Assembly (NCBI GenBank): GCA_036417435.1
Contig: CM070907.1
Span: 55,722,001 to 55,786,000 of the forward strand
DNA length: 64,000 bases
Direction: 5' to 3'
DNA from: Inia geoffrensis
Taxonomy: Eukaryota > Chordata > Mammalia > Artiodactyla > Iniidae
How positions within the stretch are numbered: the stretch's first letter is position 1; each line of letters begins with the position of its first letter. The position numbers were made by a program, and so were the translations under genes. The notes below the pieces were generated by a model. The model saw only the letters and a program-made list of their open reading frames with translations. It searched no databases and was not told where the DNA came from. Below are positions 23,641 to 34,830 of this stretch, piece after piece.

Positions 23641-23865
23641 CTTAAGCTGTGGAGTGCAGCAGAAGGAGAAAGGGCTTTGAAATTGGCCAGACTGAGGTGT
23701 GAAGCCTGGACTCACTATGTAATAGCTATATGTCTTGAACAGGCTAATTAACTTCCTAAGCCTCATCTGTGAAATGGGGCTAATAACAACCTCAAACGGC
23801 TACTGAGAGGAAAACAACTCACACAGAAATGGGCATACAGAAGGCAATCAAATATTAATGCCCTT
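23641..23865 (+). mobile_element. MIR SINE
   Basis: aaattggccagactgaggtg, then ctcatctgtgaaatggggct and aatgggcatacagaaggcaa follow the MIR order. Confidence 0.7.
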
Positions 23866-24089
23866 CCTTCCTTCCTCTATGATCATCAGTCCTTTCACGT
23901 GGAGGGTAATAAAACCTGAACTAAATCCCTATGAATATGGAACTCCGATAGGTACCATAAAGAGCAAATAAAAAACACGTGAAAAATAAGGATGCAATCA
24001 CCAAGCCCAGAATATGGGAAATTCCACAGGGTAAAATGCCTGGTTTTTAAACAATAAATATCATGGGAAAGAAAAGGTGGTGGGGGGAG
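23866..24089. other. Intron 2 sequence, nothing recognised
   Basis: No assignable feature. Confidence 0.45.
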
Positions 24090-24490
24090 GGAATGCTGTA
24101 GATTAAAAGAAACTGAAAAGGACAGCTAAACTAACCAAATGCAATGTGTGAATCCTGCTCAAACAAACCAACTGTAAAAAGACTTTAAGACAATCAGTGA
24201 AAGCTGAACATGGACTAGGTATTATACACTATTAAGGATTATTGTTAAGTGTCATTTTTTTTAAGTCCTAAAAAGAGTCCTAATTTGTTAAACACAGATA
24301 ATTAAGTGTTTATAGGTAAAATGATATGTTGTCTGGGATTTGCCCCACCCCCCAAAAAGTAAGGGAATGCACCAAACAAGAAGAGCAAAATGTTGATAAT
24401 TGTTGAAGCTGGATGAGGAACACTGGAAGGCTCATATTATTTTCTCTCCTTTTGTGTATGTTTGTAAGTTTACAAAAAAAAAAAGTTAAC
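24090..24490 (+). mobile_element. Ancient L1M 3' end
   Basis: ttgttgaagctggatgagga, ttctctccttttgtgtatgt and gtaagtttacaaaaaa match the 3' end of an old L1; the upstream part is less certain. Confidence 0.55.
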
Positions 24491-24684
24491 TTTTTAGAAA
24501 AATCACATGAAAGTACTTATTCTATCTAAAATGCAAATTAATTTACTCATTCAACAAACATTCAAGGAGTACCTACTATGTGCCAAGCATCATTCTAGCT
24601 GCTGGGGATACAACGGTGAATAAAACAGAAGCAATCCCTGCTCTCATAGCGCTTATATTCAAGTGGGTAAGACTGGCGAAAGGG

Positions 24685-24824
24685 GGAATCCTCTGGTGGT
24701 CCAGTGGTTAGGACTTGGTGCTTTCACTGCCATGGGCCCAGGTTCAATCCCTGGTCGGGGAACTATGATCGCTCAATCCGTGTGGCTTGGCCAAAAAGAA
24801 TAAAAAAATTAAAAATAAAGACTG
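24685..24824 (+). mobile_element. CHR-type SINE, short form
   Basis: gggaatcctctggtggtcca through gcttggccaaaaagaataaa. Flanked by aagactggc copies on both sides; the right copy is shared with the next SINE. Confidence 0.9.
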
Positions 24825-24829
24825 GCAGG

Positions 24830-25030
24830 GCTTCCCTGGTGGCGCAGTGGTTGAGAGTCCGCCTGCCGATGCAGGGGACGTGGGTTCGTGCCCCGTCCGG
24901 GAGGATCCCACATGCCGCGGAGTGGCTGGGCCCGAGCCATGGCCGCTGAGCCTGCGTGTCCGGAGCCTGTGCTCCGCAACGGAAGGGGCCACAGCAGTAA
25001 GAGGCCCGAATACCGCAAAAAAAAAAAAAA
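24830..25030 (+). mobile_element. CHR-type SINE, 210-bp form
   Basis: Head gggcttccctggtggcgcag to A-tail. Flanked by aagactggca on the left (shared) and aagactggca on the right. Confidence 0.93.
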
Positions 25031-25250
25031 AGACTGGCAAAAGAAAATATGTAATTTCAGATGGTAAGCATTCTGAAGAAAAACGACGTGTGTAAGAGGT
25101 TAAAAAGTAATGTGGAGAGGCTATTATAGACAGGACAGTGAGGAAAGGCCACTCTAAGGATATGACTTTTGACGGACACTTAACTGAGACAGAGAGCAAT
25201 AGGAAGTTGTAGGGAAGCAGCATTCCAGGCAGAAGAATGTTGCAAACCCA

Positions 25251-25469
25251 GAATGTGGAAGATTCTAAAATGCTGCATTTAAGAATGCATACATATCTGT
25301 TACAGTGATTCTCTCCAGAGTAATCTCTGGAGAGCGTATTTTGTTTTTTCTAACTTTTTTATTTGCAGAGGCAAGTCTTTCTTTATTTTATACACTTCTA
25401 TACTGCTTGAATTTGTTACAATAAATGCTACAGTTGGGGTTTTTAAAAGAATGTTAAATTTTAAACTCC
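25251..25469. other. Intron 2 sequence, nothing recognised
   Basis: No assignable feature. Confidence 0.45.
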
Positions 25470-25905
25470 ACACAAACATTCATAACCTGTCAAAAGCTTC
25501 CAGTTTCCTATGGAAAGAAGCCTGAGCTGCTGAGCATGCCACAACGGCCTGCCAAGACTGTCCCGTATGTCAGCTCCCACAATTCCCCACCAAGCTTGAT
25601 GCCATGAGGCTTCAAGTTTCTGCACTTCTGCTCAGATTGCTCCTCTGCCTAAATTGCTCTCCCTGCCTCCCACAGCCACTCCCTCCTGCCCCTCAGGTGT
25701 CAGCAACCCCAGGAAGTTTGCCTCTGATGCCTGAACTGGACAAGAGTGCCCTTCCCCTCGGACCACCCAAGCAGCAGCCTGGTGCAACCCTTTATCATGC
25801 CCCTCACCAGTGCACTGTAATTATCACAGTGTATTATGTGATTGTGTCTGTTTCCCCAACCAACCTGTGAGCTGCTAAAGTGACAAGCAGAACGCCCAGA
25901 AAGCA
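25470..25905 (+). mobile_element. L2 LINE fragment
   Basis: cttctgctcagattgctcct, cctaaattgctctccctgcc and ctcaggtgtcagcaacccca follow the L2 3' region. An 88-codon open stretch inside it (25604-25870) starts like a signal peptide but is repeat sequence. Confidence 0.7.
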
Positions 25906-25984
25906 CTTCGTACATTCTGATAAAAATAAAGCGAAGAGTATAGGAAAAGGAAAAGCCACGTGTCCTAATTCACTCGGTGAATTA

Positions 25985-26095
25985 AATAATTCATCCATCA
26001 TCTGTTCAACAGGATTTCCTGAGTACTTACAAGGAGCCACTGTGTTTGGCCATGGGGATACACTGCCCTCATGGAACTTTAAGTTTTAATGGGCA
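25985..26095 (+). mobile_element. Ancient repeat fragment (L2/CR1-type)
   Basis: gttcaacaggatttcctgag, tgtgtttggccatggggata and cctcatggaactttaagttt match the same old family as at 24540. Confidence 0.5.
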
Positions 26096-26590
26096 AGGCA
26101 AACGGTTGTCAAGTAACGTCCAAATACACAATTACAAAGTTGTACTGTAAAGGAAAAATAAAGAGTTCTATGAAAGCATATAACAAACACAGACTTTAAT
26201 TTGAGGCAGAGAGGAAAGAATAAATGAATGCTCTCAGTCAGGAAAGAACACCACAGCTTCCAGAACTGAAAAAGGGGGCAATGTGGCTAAAATGTAGACT
26301 ACCATGAAATGCGGCTACAGAGGCAAGCAGGTGCCACAACTTTCTGAGAATTATGGCAAGTGCCTCTGATAGTGCCCAGAATGTAGCAGGAATTCAATAC
26401 ATATTTGTTTACTGTTGAATAAACAAATGAATAGTCTTTGTCCTAAGAACAATAAAAATCCTTTGAAAAACTATAACGAGGAGAGTGACATAAACAGATT
26501 CAAATTTCTGAAATACCAAACCAGCCTCAATATAATTATTGGGTTGGAAGGGGCAAAAGTAGCCAGAGAGACAAATTAAGAGTAATTGCG
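26096..26590. other. Intron 2 sequence, nothing recognised
   Basis: No coding signal. The U6 pseudogene follows. Confidence 0.5.
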
Positions 26591-26697
26591 GTGCTTGCTT
26601 TGGCAGCACATATACTAAAACTGGGACAATAGAGAGAAAATTTGCATGGATCCCATGCAAGGATGACATACAAATTCATGAAGCATTCCGTAGTTCT
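26591..26697 (+). pseudogene. U6 snRNA pseudogene
   Basis: About 107 bp aligns along the whole length of U6 spliceosomal RNA. It starts gtgcttgctttggcagcaca, contains the altered ACAGAGA region (atagagag) and keeps ggatgaca and the caaattc-tgaagc 3' part. Several positions characteristic of U6 have changed, no TATA box stands about 30 bp upstream, and there is no T-run at the 3' end to stop RNA polymerase III; an A-run follows instead. It is therefore a retroposed copy, not a functional gene. It lies antisense in INTS4 intron 2. Confidence 0.85.
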
Positions 26698-26984
26698 GAA
26701 AAAAAATTTAATCCTTTGAGCAGCAAAAAATTTAAAAAGGAGTATTTGATTAAAAAAATTATAGAACAGCAAAAGAATTTGAATGGTTCCAAAGAATTAT
26801 TCATCTTTCCATTCATTCTTTTAATAAATTAAATAAAACTTAATATGCGGAAAAAAAAAAAAAGAGTATACCACTATAGTCCAGCAAAAGACAATGCCAA
26901 GGCTCCCACTTACATTAGGGGCAGGCTAGATAATACAGAACAACCTTCCCACTAAGGAAAACTAGAATATTATTACGGATGCCA
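26698..26984. other. Intron 2 sequence after U6 pseudogene
   Basis: A-rich, with an A-run at about 26850; no gene. Confidence 0.5.
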
Positions 26985-27128
26985 AAAAAGAAAAACAAAC
27001 ATATGTGTGTGACTTCTCAACGGAAACAATACAATGATATATTTAAAGTACTAAAAACAAACAAATAAAGAAAAACAGCCAAACTAAAATTCTACACACA
27101 GCAAAAACATCCTTCAAGAAGGGAGGTA

Positions 27129-27477
27129 GGGGCTTCCCTGGTGACACAGTGGTTAAGAATCCACCTGCCAATGCAGGGGACACGGGTTCAAGCCCTGGTC
27201 CAGGAAGACCCCACATGCCATGGAGCAACTAAGCCCATGCACCACAACTACTGAGCCTGTGCTCTAGAGCCTGTGAGCCACAACTACTGACGCCTGAGCA
27301 CCTAGAGCCCATGTTCCACAACAAGAGAAGCCACCGCAATGAGAGGCCCACGCACCAAAACGAAGAGTAGCCCCCACTTGCTGCAACTAGAGAAAAACCT
27401 ATGCACAGCAACAAAGACCCAAAGCAGCCAAAAATAAATAAAATAAAATAAAATAAATTAAAAAAAAAAAAAAAAAA
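27129..27477 (+). mobile_element. CHR-type SINE, long form
   Basis: Head ggcttccctggtgacacagt through gtagcccccacttgctgcaa to an AAATAAAATA-rich tail. Confidence 0.93.
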
Positions 27478-27491
27478 AGAAGGAACGTAAA

Positions 27492-27611
27492 GGGAATTCC
27501 CTGGCAGCTCAGTGGTTATGACTCAGCATTTTCACTGCTGTGGCCCAGGTTCAGTGGCTGGTTGGGGAACTAAGATCCCACAAACCATGCAGCATGGCCA
27601 AAAAAAAAAAG
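27492..27611 (+). mobile_element. CHR-type SINE, short form
   Basis: gggaattccctggcagctca to ggccaaaaaaaaa. Flanked by ggaacgtaaa and tggacgtaaa. Confidence 0.9.
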
Positions 27612-28648
27612 AATGGACGTAAAACTTAAAACTTTTCCATACAAACAAACACAAAGAATTTGTCACTGAGTGCCACCAGTAAACTCACAATAAATGGAAA
27701 TATCAGAGGGTATTCTTCAGCCAAAAGGAAAATAATCCCAGATGAATGAACAGTCACAGATACAAGAAGGAAAGAAAAGCAATGATAAATACATGTGGGT
27801 AAATGATAAATACATACGTAAACTTAAATGAATATTGCCTGTAGAAAATAACAATGTCTTCGAGAGTGAAAAATGGAGAATTAAAACATAAAACTGCATT
27901 CACACATGTAAGTCAGGAAGGTGGATAAATGAAGTTAAAGTCCTCACATTGTTCAAAATAGAAACTATACCATTTAACACTTGACTTTGATCAGTCAAGA
28001 ATTCATGTAATATCTAGGTTATAACCAGTAAAAGAAGTGTAAAAGAATGTATAACTCCCAAGCTAATAAAAAAGGGGTGGAGGAGAGAATTTTTTTAAAA
28101 GAGTCAATGCAAAAGATGGCAAGAAATGAGAGAAAAGAAAAGAACACTGAGCAACTAAGACAAATAGAAGGCATTTAATAAGAGGGTAGATTTAAACCGG
28201 CATATATCAATAAACACATTAAATGTAATGAACTAAATGCTCCAATTGAAAAACAAACACTGTCAAGTGAAATTTTTTAAAAACTAACTACATGTTTTTT
28301 ACATGGGTCATAAAATAAAATGTTATAAAAAAGATGAAAATAAAAAGTAGAAATAGGTATACCACATGCAAACTTTAATCAAGAGATAGTTGGTATCATA
28401 ATATTAATATCAAACAAAGCCATTATATGCTGATATGATTATTTGTAAAGAATCCAAAATCTACACATAATTTATTAAAATTGTTAAATGAGCTTAGCAA
28501 GGTTGTTAGATATAGGATTTAATAAGCAAAAATCAATTGCATTTCTGAATATCCATTCTGTACTGTTAGAAAATAAAATTTTTTAAACATATCATTTACA
28601 ATAAAAAAATATTAACTATCTAGGAATAACTAACAAAAAGATGTACAA

Positions 28649-28725
28649 AAGGACTTGCCTGGTGGTGCAGTGGTTAAGAATCTGCCTGCCAATGCAGGGG
28701 ACATGGGTTCGAGCCCTGGTCCGGC
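28649..28725 (+). mobile_element. CHR-type SINE head only
   Basis: aggacttgcctggtggtgca to gagccctggtccggc, then stops without tail; 3'-deleted. Confidence 0.88.
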
Positions 28726-29468
28726 TCAAAATTTATTAAGAAATTAAAAGACCAAGGACAATTAATATATTCTTAAAGAAGAGCAAGGTGGGAGAAGTTG
28801 TCCTACCAGATATCAAGATTTATTATAATGTTATGCTAAGACAGCATGGTATTGGCATAAGAATAGACAAACAGACCAGTAGAAGAGACAGCCCTGAAAC
28901 ATGCCCACCCATATACAGACACTTAATTTACCAGAAAGGTGGTACTGCAAAACAATGAGGAAAGGACATTCTTTTCAATAAATGGTGCTGGGACATTTGG
29001 ACTTCCATACACCAAAGCATCACACACACAAATCAATTCCATGTATGAAAAACAAATATTAAGCTTCTAATAATAATGTAGCAAAATGTCTTAATGAGCT
29101 CAGGGTAAGTAAACCCTTCTTATATCAATCAGACAAGAAAAGCACAAAATATAACTCAAAAGACTGTCAAATTGGGTTACATTAAGAACTTATTTTCATC
29201 AAAATACAACATTAAGGGACTAAAAAGGGAGAAGATATTTGCAACATGTATAACCAAAGAACTTGTACCCAGAATATAAAGAATTCCCACAAAGCAATAA
29301 GGGAAAAAAAAAAAATTTGTAAAATAGGCAAGAGACATACATAGGTATTACCCAAAAGAATATCCAGTTAAACATATTAAAGTTCCTCCCCTTTATAGTA
29401 ATCTAAGAAATGCAAATTAAAGCCACAGTGACTACACACCCACAGGAATTGTCAAAATGAAGAAAATC

Positions 29469-29769
29469 GGGCTTCCCTGGTGGCAAAGTGGTTGAGAATC
29501 TGCCTGCCAATGCAGGGGACACGGGTTCGAGCCCTGGTCTGGGAGGATCCCACATGCCACGGAGCAACTAGGCCCATGAGCCACAGCTACTGAGCCTGCA
29601 CGTCTGGAGCCTGTGTTCTGCAACAAGAGAGGCCGCGATGGTGAGAGGCCCGCCCACCGCGATGAAGAGTGGCCCCCGCTCTCCGCAACTGGAGAGAGCC
29701 CTCGCGCAGAAACGAAGACCCAACACAGACAAAAATAAATAAATAAATAAATAAATTTATTTTTTTTAA
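29469..29769 (+). mobile_element. CHR-type SINE, long form
   Basis: Complete with AAATAAAT tail. Flanked by identical aaaatgaagaaaatc copies (about 29454 and 29771). Confidence 0.93.
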
Positions 29770-30057
29770 AAAATGAAGAAAATCAACTGCAGCTATTGGA
29801 AAGTATGTGGAACAACTGGAACTCTCACACAGTGCTAATACGAGTGTAAACTGGTATTACCACTTTGGAAAACAGTTGGCTCAGTAATTCCACTCCAGGG
29901 TATATACTACACAGAAATGCAAGCCATGCACACCAAGAGACTTGTATAAAAATGTTTGTGGCAATATTTCTTATAATAGCTAAAAACTGGAAACAGTCTA
30001 AATGTCCATCAATAATAGAATGAATAAATAAATTATGGTATACTCATACAATGAAAT

Positions 30058-30274
30058 CTTTTTTTTTTTTTTTTTTTTTTTTGCGGTACACGGGCGTCTC
30101 ACTGTTGTGGCCTCTCCTGTTGCGGAGCACAGGCTCCGGAAGCACAGGCTCAGCGGCCATGGCTCACGGGCCCAGCCGCTCCACGGCATGTGGGATCCTC
30201 CCGGACCGGGGCACGAACCCGTGTCCCCTGCACCGGCAGGTGGACTCTCAACCACTGTGCCACCAAGGAAGCCC
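30058..30274 (-). mobile_element. CHR-type SINE, 210-bp form
   Basis: T-run of about 24, then gcggtacacgggcgtctcac to the inverted head. Flanked by gaaatctt copies. Confidence 0.92.
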
Positions 30275-30377
30275 GAAATCTTATACTGTAGTAAAAATGA
30301 ATGAACTACAGCTACAGTTAATAATATAGATAAATCTCACAGAATTTTGAGCAGAAGTCACGCATGAAAAGATACAT

Positions 30378-30486
30378 ACAGAGAGGGAGGGAGGGAGGGA
30401 GGGAGGAGGGAAGGAGGGAAGGAAGGAAGGAAGGAAGGAAGGAAGGAAGGAAGGAAGGAAGGAAGGAAGGAAGGAAGGAAGGAAAG
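30378..30486. repeat. (GGGA)n/(GGAA)n purine microsatellite
   Basis: Begins with GGGA units and continues as about 16 uninterrupted GGAA units on the + strand. Confidence 0.97.
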
Positions 30487-30783
30487 GAGTGGTTTTTTTT
30501 TACCAAATAAATCTGTATTTAGTACAAGTTTAAATGGTAAAAAAAATTTTTAAAGGAATTTTTTACCTGGAAAGTCAGTAGAGTAGTGGTTATCTTTGGG
30601 AAAAGGGGGAGAAATAATTAGAAGGAGTTTTGAGGGGCCCTATGGGAGGCTGATTATATTCTATTTCTTGACCTGGATGGTAGTCACATACTGTGTTCAT
30701 GTTGATCAATAGGCTTTATGAGGTTTTTCTATGTACTTTTTACATGTTATATTTCATAATAAAGCTTAAAAATATGATAGTTG

Positions 30784-30916
30784 GGACTTCCGTGGCGGTC
30801 CGGCGGTTAAGACTCTGCACTTCCAATGCAGGGGGTGCGGGTCCGATCCCTGGTTGGGGAACTAAGATCCTGATGCTGTGTGGTGCAGCCAAAAAATTTA
30901 AAAATAATAATAATAA
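30784..30916 (+). mobile_element. CHR-type SINE, short form
   Basis: gggacttccgtggcggtccg to a AATAATAATAAAT tail. Flanked by aaaaatatgatagttg and aaaaatatgacagttg. Confidence 0.92.
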
Positions 30917-30932
30917 ATTAAAAATATGACAG

Positions 30933-31429
30933 TTGTTTATATTACTGAGGTAATGGAAACAGAGAGGTAGATGGACTTAAGAGATATTTAGAAGGTAAAA
31001 TCAACGTGAGTTGGTGAGGAAGGGAATATGGAGAGAGGAAAGGGTGAGGGTTATATTGAGGATCCTTCTTGGGTTTCTGATTTAAGGGTCTATATTGTTG
31101 GTGGTACACTTCTTGCTATAAGGTAAACTGGAGAATCAGGGGAGATTACCAAATTCAAATAAAAGCCAATTCTTTATGGACTTCACATCATTAAAATAAC
31201 ATCATCAAATCAAGTAATTGTCTTTCAGAGACAATAGATTAGTCAAATACCCTAATTCTGCAGTGAAAGACGACAGAAAAGATACATAGCCTTTCAATGG
31301 TCTAGAATGGAGTCACAGACCTCCAAACACAAAGGAGCAGCAGAGAAAACAGAAGTACTAGGTCTAGCAGATAAGAGGAAGGCAAGGAGGCAAGACAGTA
31401 TCTGACCTAGTAACATTCTTTCTTCATCT
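30933..31429. other. Intron 2 sequence, nothing recognised
   Basis: No gene or assignable repeat. Confidence 0.5.
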
Positions 31430-32545
31430 AGATACTTTACTCAAGTTCTTCTACTTTCTGAAATTATCCCCTGGTACCCTTCATGCCTAAGCTTAAAACT
31501 GCCTCGGGGGAAGGCCTCTCTAATAACTGCTCTTCTCACATTAAAACTGTCCTTGTTCAGGCTTTCCTCATCTTGCTGTAGACTTATCAGTCTCCTAGTT
31601 GGTCACCCTAACTCCCGTCTTGCCCTCATTCAGTTCCTCCATCCTCCATACCGCCCCGGAGAGTGACATGTCTAAAACAAAAAAAACCAAGGTAGAATAT
31701 AAGAACCTTCCATTAGACAAGATTTCTAGTCTAATCTCTTAAAGAGTTCTCAATCTAAAATCTACACCAGGGACTTCCCTGGTGGTGCAGTGGTTAAGAA
31801 TCCGCCTGCCAATGCAGGAGACACGGGTTCGAGCCCTGGTCCAGGAAGATCCCACATGCCACAGAGCAACTAAGCCCGTGTGCCACAACTACTGAGGCTG
31901 AGCTCTACTGAGCCTGAGCTCTAGAGCCCGCAAGCCACACTACTGAACCCAAATGGCACGACTACTGAAGCCCGTGGGCCTAGAGCCTGTGCTCCGCAAC
32001 AACAGAAGCCACCGCAATGAGAGGCCCGCGCACCACAACGAAGAGTAGCCCCCGCTCACCGCAACTAGAGAAAGCCCACGCACAGCAACAAAGACCCAAC
32101 GCAGCCAAAAATAATTAATTAATTTTAAAAGTAATAAAATAAAATAAAATCTACACCAGCCAAACTACCTGTATTTTTTCTAACGTGATAAGTTATTTCA
32201 CATCTCGATGCCTTTGCTCACAATTGCTCCTTCTTTCTAAAATGTCTTTCCTCCTACTTTCCAACTGCCCATAATGTGATTAAGATTCATCTCAAGCATC
32301 ACTACTCTATAATGCCCTTCTAGGCCCGTGATCCCAAGTACAATTGATTACCCTCTTCTTTAAAGTTATATCATAACCTGTCTCAGATTTCGTAGCTCCT
32401 ATAACATCGTATTATTATCCATTTTTTGTCTAATCTACCCAACTAGACTCAGATCAGGGATCATATATTAATCTCTGTATCATCAACATGAAGCACAAGG
32501 CCTGGCACAGAATTAGTATTCAGAACACTTAGAGTGAATAAAAAA
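31430..32545 (+). mobile_element. L2 LINE fragments flanking a SINE
   Basis: 31430-31690 (atccatgcctaagctta-like, ggaaggcctctctaataact) and 32160-32545 (cgatgcctttgctcacaatt, catgaagcacaaggcctggc) read as L2-type sequence on the + strand, separated by a SINE insertion. Diverged. Confidence 0.55.
31770..32142 (+). mobile_element. CHR-type SINE, expanded long form
   Basis: About 370 bp, head gggacttccctggtggtgca to gcagccaaaaataattaatt. The actactgag/gagctct module is repeated in the middle (about 31888-31925). Flanked by identical aaaatctacaccag copies. Confidence 0.93.
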
Positions 32546-32989
32546 ATACACAAATGAATAACTCAAGCCCTTACCATCTATATATCACATATATTATTTG
32601 ATCTACCAACTATACTACTGGCCCTTAAAGGACAAAGAACATGTCTCACAGTTCCCAACATCCTCCACAGCAACTAACACAGTAGTATAAGTGAAGAACC
32701 CCTCATGTGAAATTTTAACAAGTTCAGCTACAGAAAACCTTGGATGAGAAAAGCAGAAGCCAAAGTAGTTATCTACTAAAATACAAGATACCACATTTCT
32801 GGATAAAATAGAAGAAAGAATAAAAAACCACTATAGTCATCAATCTAGAACTGGACCCATTTATCATCCCTCCTCCTTCCCTTTGGGGCTAGAATCTGCT
32901 AGACTAATGCATGCAGCATGGCCTGGTTAAAGAGCTTGGGGTCTGACATCAGAATGCCTGAGTCCAATTTTTCTTTTAGACATGGTAAC
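32546..32989. other. Intron 2 sequence, nothing recognised
   Basis: No gene or clear repeat. Confidence 0.45.
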
Positions 32990-33280
32990 GGTATTGTGAT
33001 TATGTTTTTAAAAAGAGTCTTTATTGTTTAGAGATATAAACTGAAATTTATGAATAAAATGATACGATGCCAGGAATTTGTTTTCACAAGAATCTGGTAG
33101 AGGGTGAAAGTGGAGGAAATGGAAGTGGACAGTAGGAGTGGGGGTGGGAATAAAACAAATCTGGACATAAAATGATAACGGTTGAAGCTGGGTAATGAGT
33201 ATATGGGAATTAAACTATTCTCTCTAACTGTATGTATACATATTTGAAACGTTCCATAACAAAAAGTTGAAAACAAAATT
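32990..33280 (+). mobile_element. Ancient L1M 3' end
   Basis: gttgaagctgggtaatgagt, ttaaactattctctctaact and cgttccataacaaaaagttg are the 3' end of an old L1, like 24400-24490. Confidence 0.6.
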
Positions 33281-33935
33281 CCATACAGTCCAGCAATTCC
33301 ACCCCTGGGTATTTATCAGAAGAAAACAAAAATACTAATTCCAAAAGATATACGCACCCCTATGTTTGTTGCAGCATTATCACAGACAAGATTCGGAAGC
33401 AACATTAAGTGCCCATCAATAAATGAATGGATAAAGAAGACGTGATTTATATATACGATAGAATATTACTTAGCCATAAAAAAAGAATAAAACCTTGCCA
33501 TTTGTGACAACATGGATGGACCGAGAGGGTATTATGCTAAGTGAAATAAGTCAGAGAAAGATAAACACCGTATGATTTCAGTTACATGTGGAATCAACAA
33601 AACAAAACAAATGAATAAACACAACAAAACAGAAAGAGTCATAGATATCAAGATACACAGGTGTTTGCCAGAGGGGAAGGGGTTGGGGGGGAGGAGAGAA
33701 AGAGGTGAGGAAGATTAAGAGATATAAACTTCCAGTTGCAAAATAAATGAGTCATGGGTATGAAATGTACAGGGTGGGAAATATAGTCAATAACTATTTA
33801 ATATTCTGTATGGTGACAAATCATAACTCAACTTATTGTGGTGATCATTTTGAAATGTATGGAAATACTGAATCACTATACTGTGTAACAGGAACTAACA
33901 CAGTGTTGTAGGTCAGTTATAGTTTAAAAACAAAC
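33281..33935 (+). mobile_element. Old L1 3' end, copy 1
   Basis: cagcaattccacccctgggt, atggataaagaagacgtgat and ggtcagttatagtttaaaaa follow the L1 ORF2 end and 3' UTR. Confidence 0.85.
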
Positions 33936-34318
33936 CTATAGAAAAGGAGATCAGATCTGTGGTTACCAGAGGCAGAGGTGGGGGGAGGGGAACTGGATGA
34001 AGGCAGTCAAAAGGTACAAACTTCCAGTTATAAGATAAATAAGTACTAGGGATGTAACATACAACATGATAAATATAATTAACACTGTCGTATGTTATAT
34101 ATTAAAGCTGTTAAGACAGTAAATCCTAAGAGTTCTCAACACAAGGAAAAAAATTTTTTTTCTATTTCTTTAATTTTGGACCTGTACGAGATGATGGATG
34201 TTCACTAAACTTACTGTGGTAAGCATTTCATGATGTATGTAAGTCAAATCATTATGTTGTGACTTTATACTTATACAGTGCTGTATGTCTATTGTATCTC
34301 AATAAAACTGGAAGGAAA
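33936..34318 (+). mobile_element. Old L1 3' end, copy 2
   Basis: ggagatcagatctgtggtta, cataaatataattaacactg-type order and ctcaataaaactgga; a second related 3' end joined directly after the first. Confidence 0.8.
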
Positions 34319-34830
34319 AAAATCCCATATTGCTCAAGAGAAGCTTATATTCTAGTACAGGGAAATGGACAGGAAAAAAATAAATGAGAAAATTACATAC
34401 AATATTAGAAAATGGTAAGTGCTTCAGAGAAAACAAAATCAAGGAAGGGGCTAGAAAGTGCTGGAGTGGGATACAGAGTTTCAAAGGGATAAAGGAAGGC
34501 CTTAATGAAAAAGTAACATTTGAGCAAAGACTTGAATGAAGCATGGGAAATACACATATGAACATCTGAGGAAAGTGTTCCAGGCAGAAGGAAGCCTAAG
34601 TGGAAAGACTCTGAGGAAGGAATATGCTTGACAGAGAAAACGGCAGACCAGATCACAGGGCAGTGGCTGAGGTAACAACATGTGAAAAGACACTGATTTC
34701 TGAAAACATACAAGGTCTTTGGAAAACTGCAAGCATTCTGATTAAGCTAGAGCATTATATATGTAAAGAGAGACTACAGGGAAAAAAGATAGGAAGCAAG
34801 GTGGACTTCAAGACATATGCATCCTGACCG
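34319..34830 (+). mobile_element. Ancient mammalian repeat (L2/CR1-type)
   Basis: gaagcttatattctagtaca, taacatttgagcaaagactt and tgttccaggcagaaggaagc follow the same family as at 24540-25250. Confidence 0.5.

Larger units (their letters stand above)
24540..25250 (+). mobile_element. Ancient mammalian repeat (L2/CR1-type), split by two SINEs
   Basis: tactatgtgccaagcatcat, gctggggatacaacggtgaa and gctctcatagcgcttatatt, then after the SINEs agcattccaggcagaagaat. This order is that of a widespread old mammalian repeat; the family name is approximate. Confidence 0.5.
26985..30775 (+). mobile_element. Ancient L1M split by six SINEs
   Basis: Pieces in L1 order: the region before ORF2 (cctttacagcaa-like start at about 27000; aatgtaatgaactaaatgct at about 28220), RT-end phrases (cagcatggtattggcataag at about 28843), a C-terminal part (aaactggaaacagtctaaat at about 29983) and the 3' end (tttcataataaagctt at about 30752). 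It is heavily diverged and has internal deletions. Confidence 0.7.

Noticed and set aside
25604..25870. 88-codon frame beginning with a signal-peptide-like stretch
   Set aside because: The underlying DNA follows the L2 LINE 3' region; the hydrophobic start is a by-product.
26591..26697. Functional U6 snRNA gene
   Set aside because: Altered conserved bases, no TATA box at the right distance and no terminal T-run.
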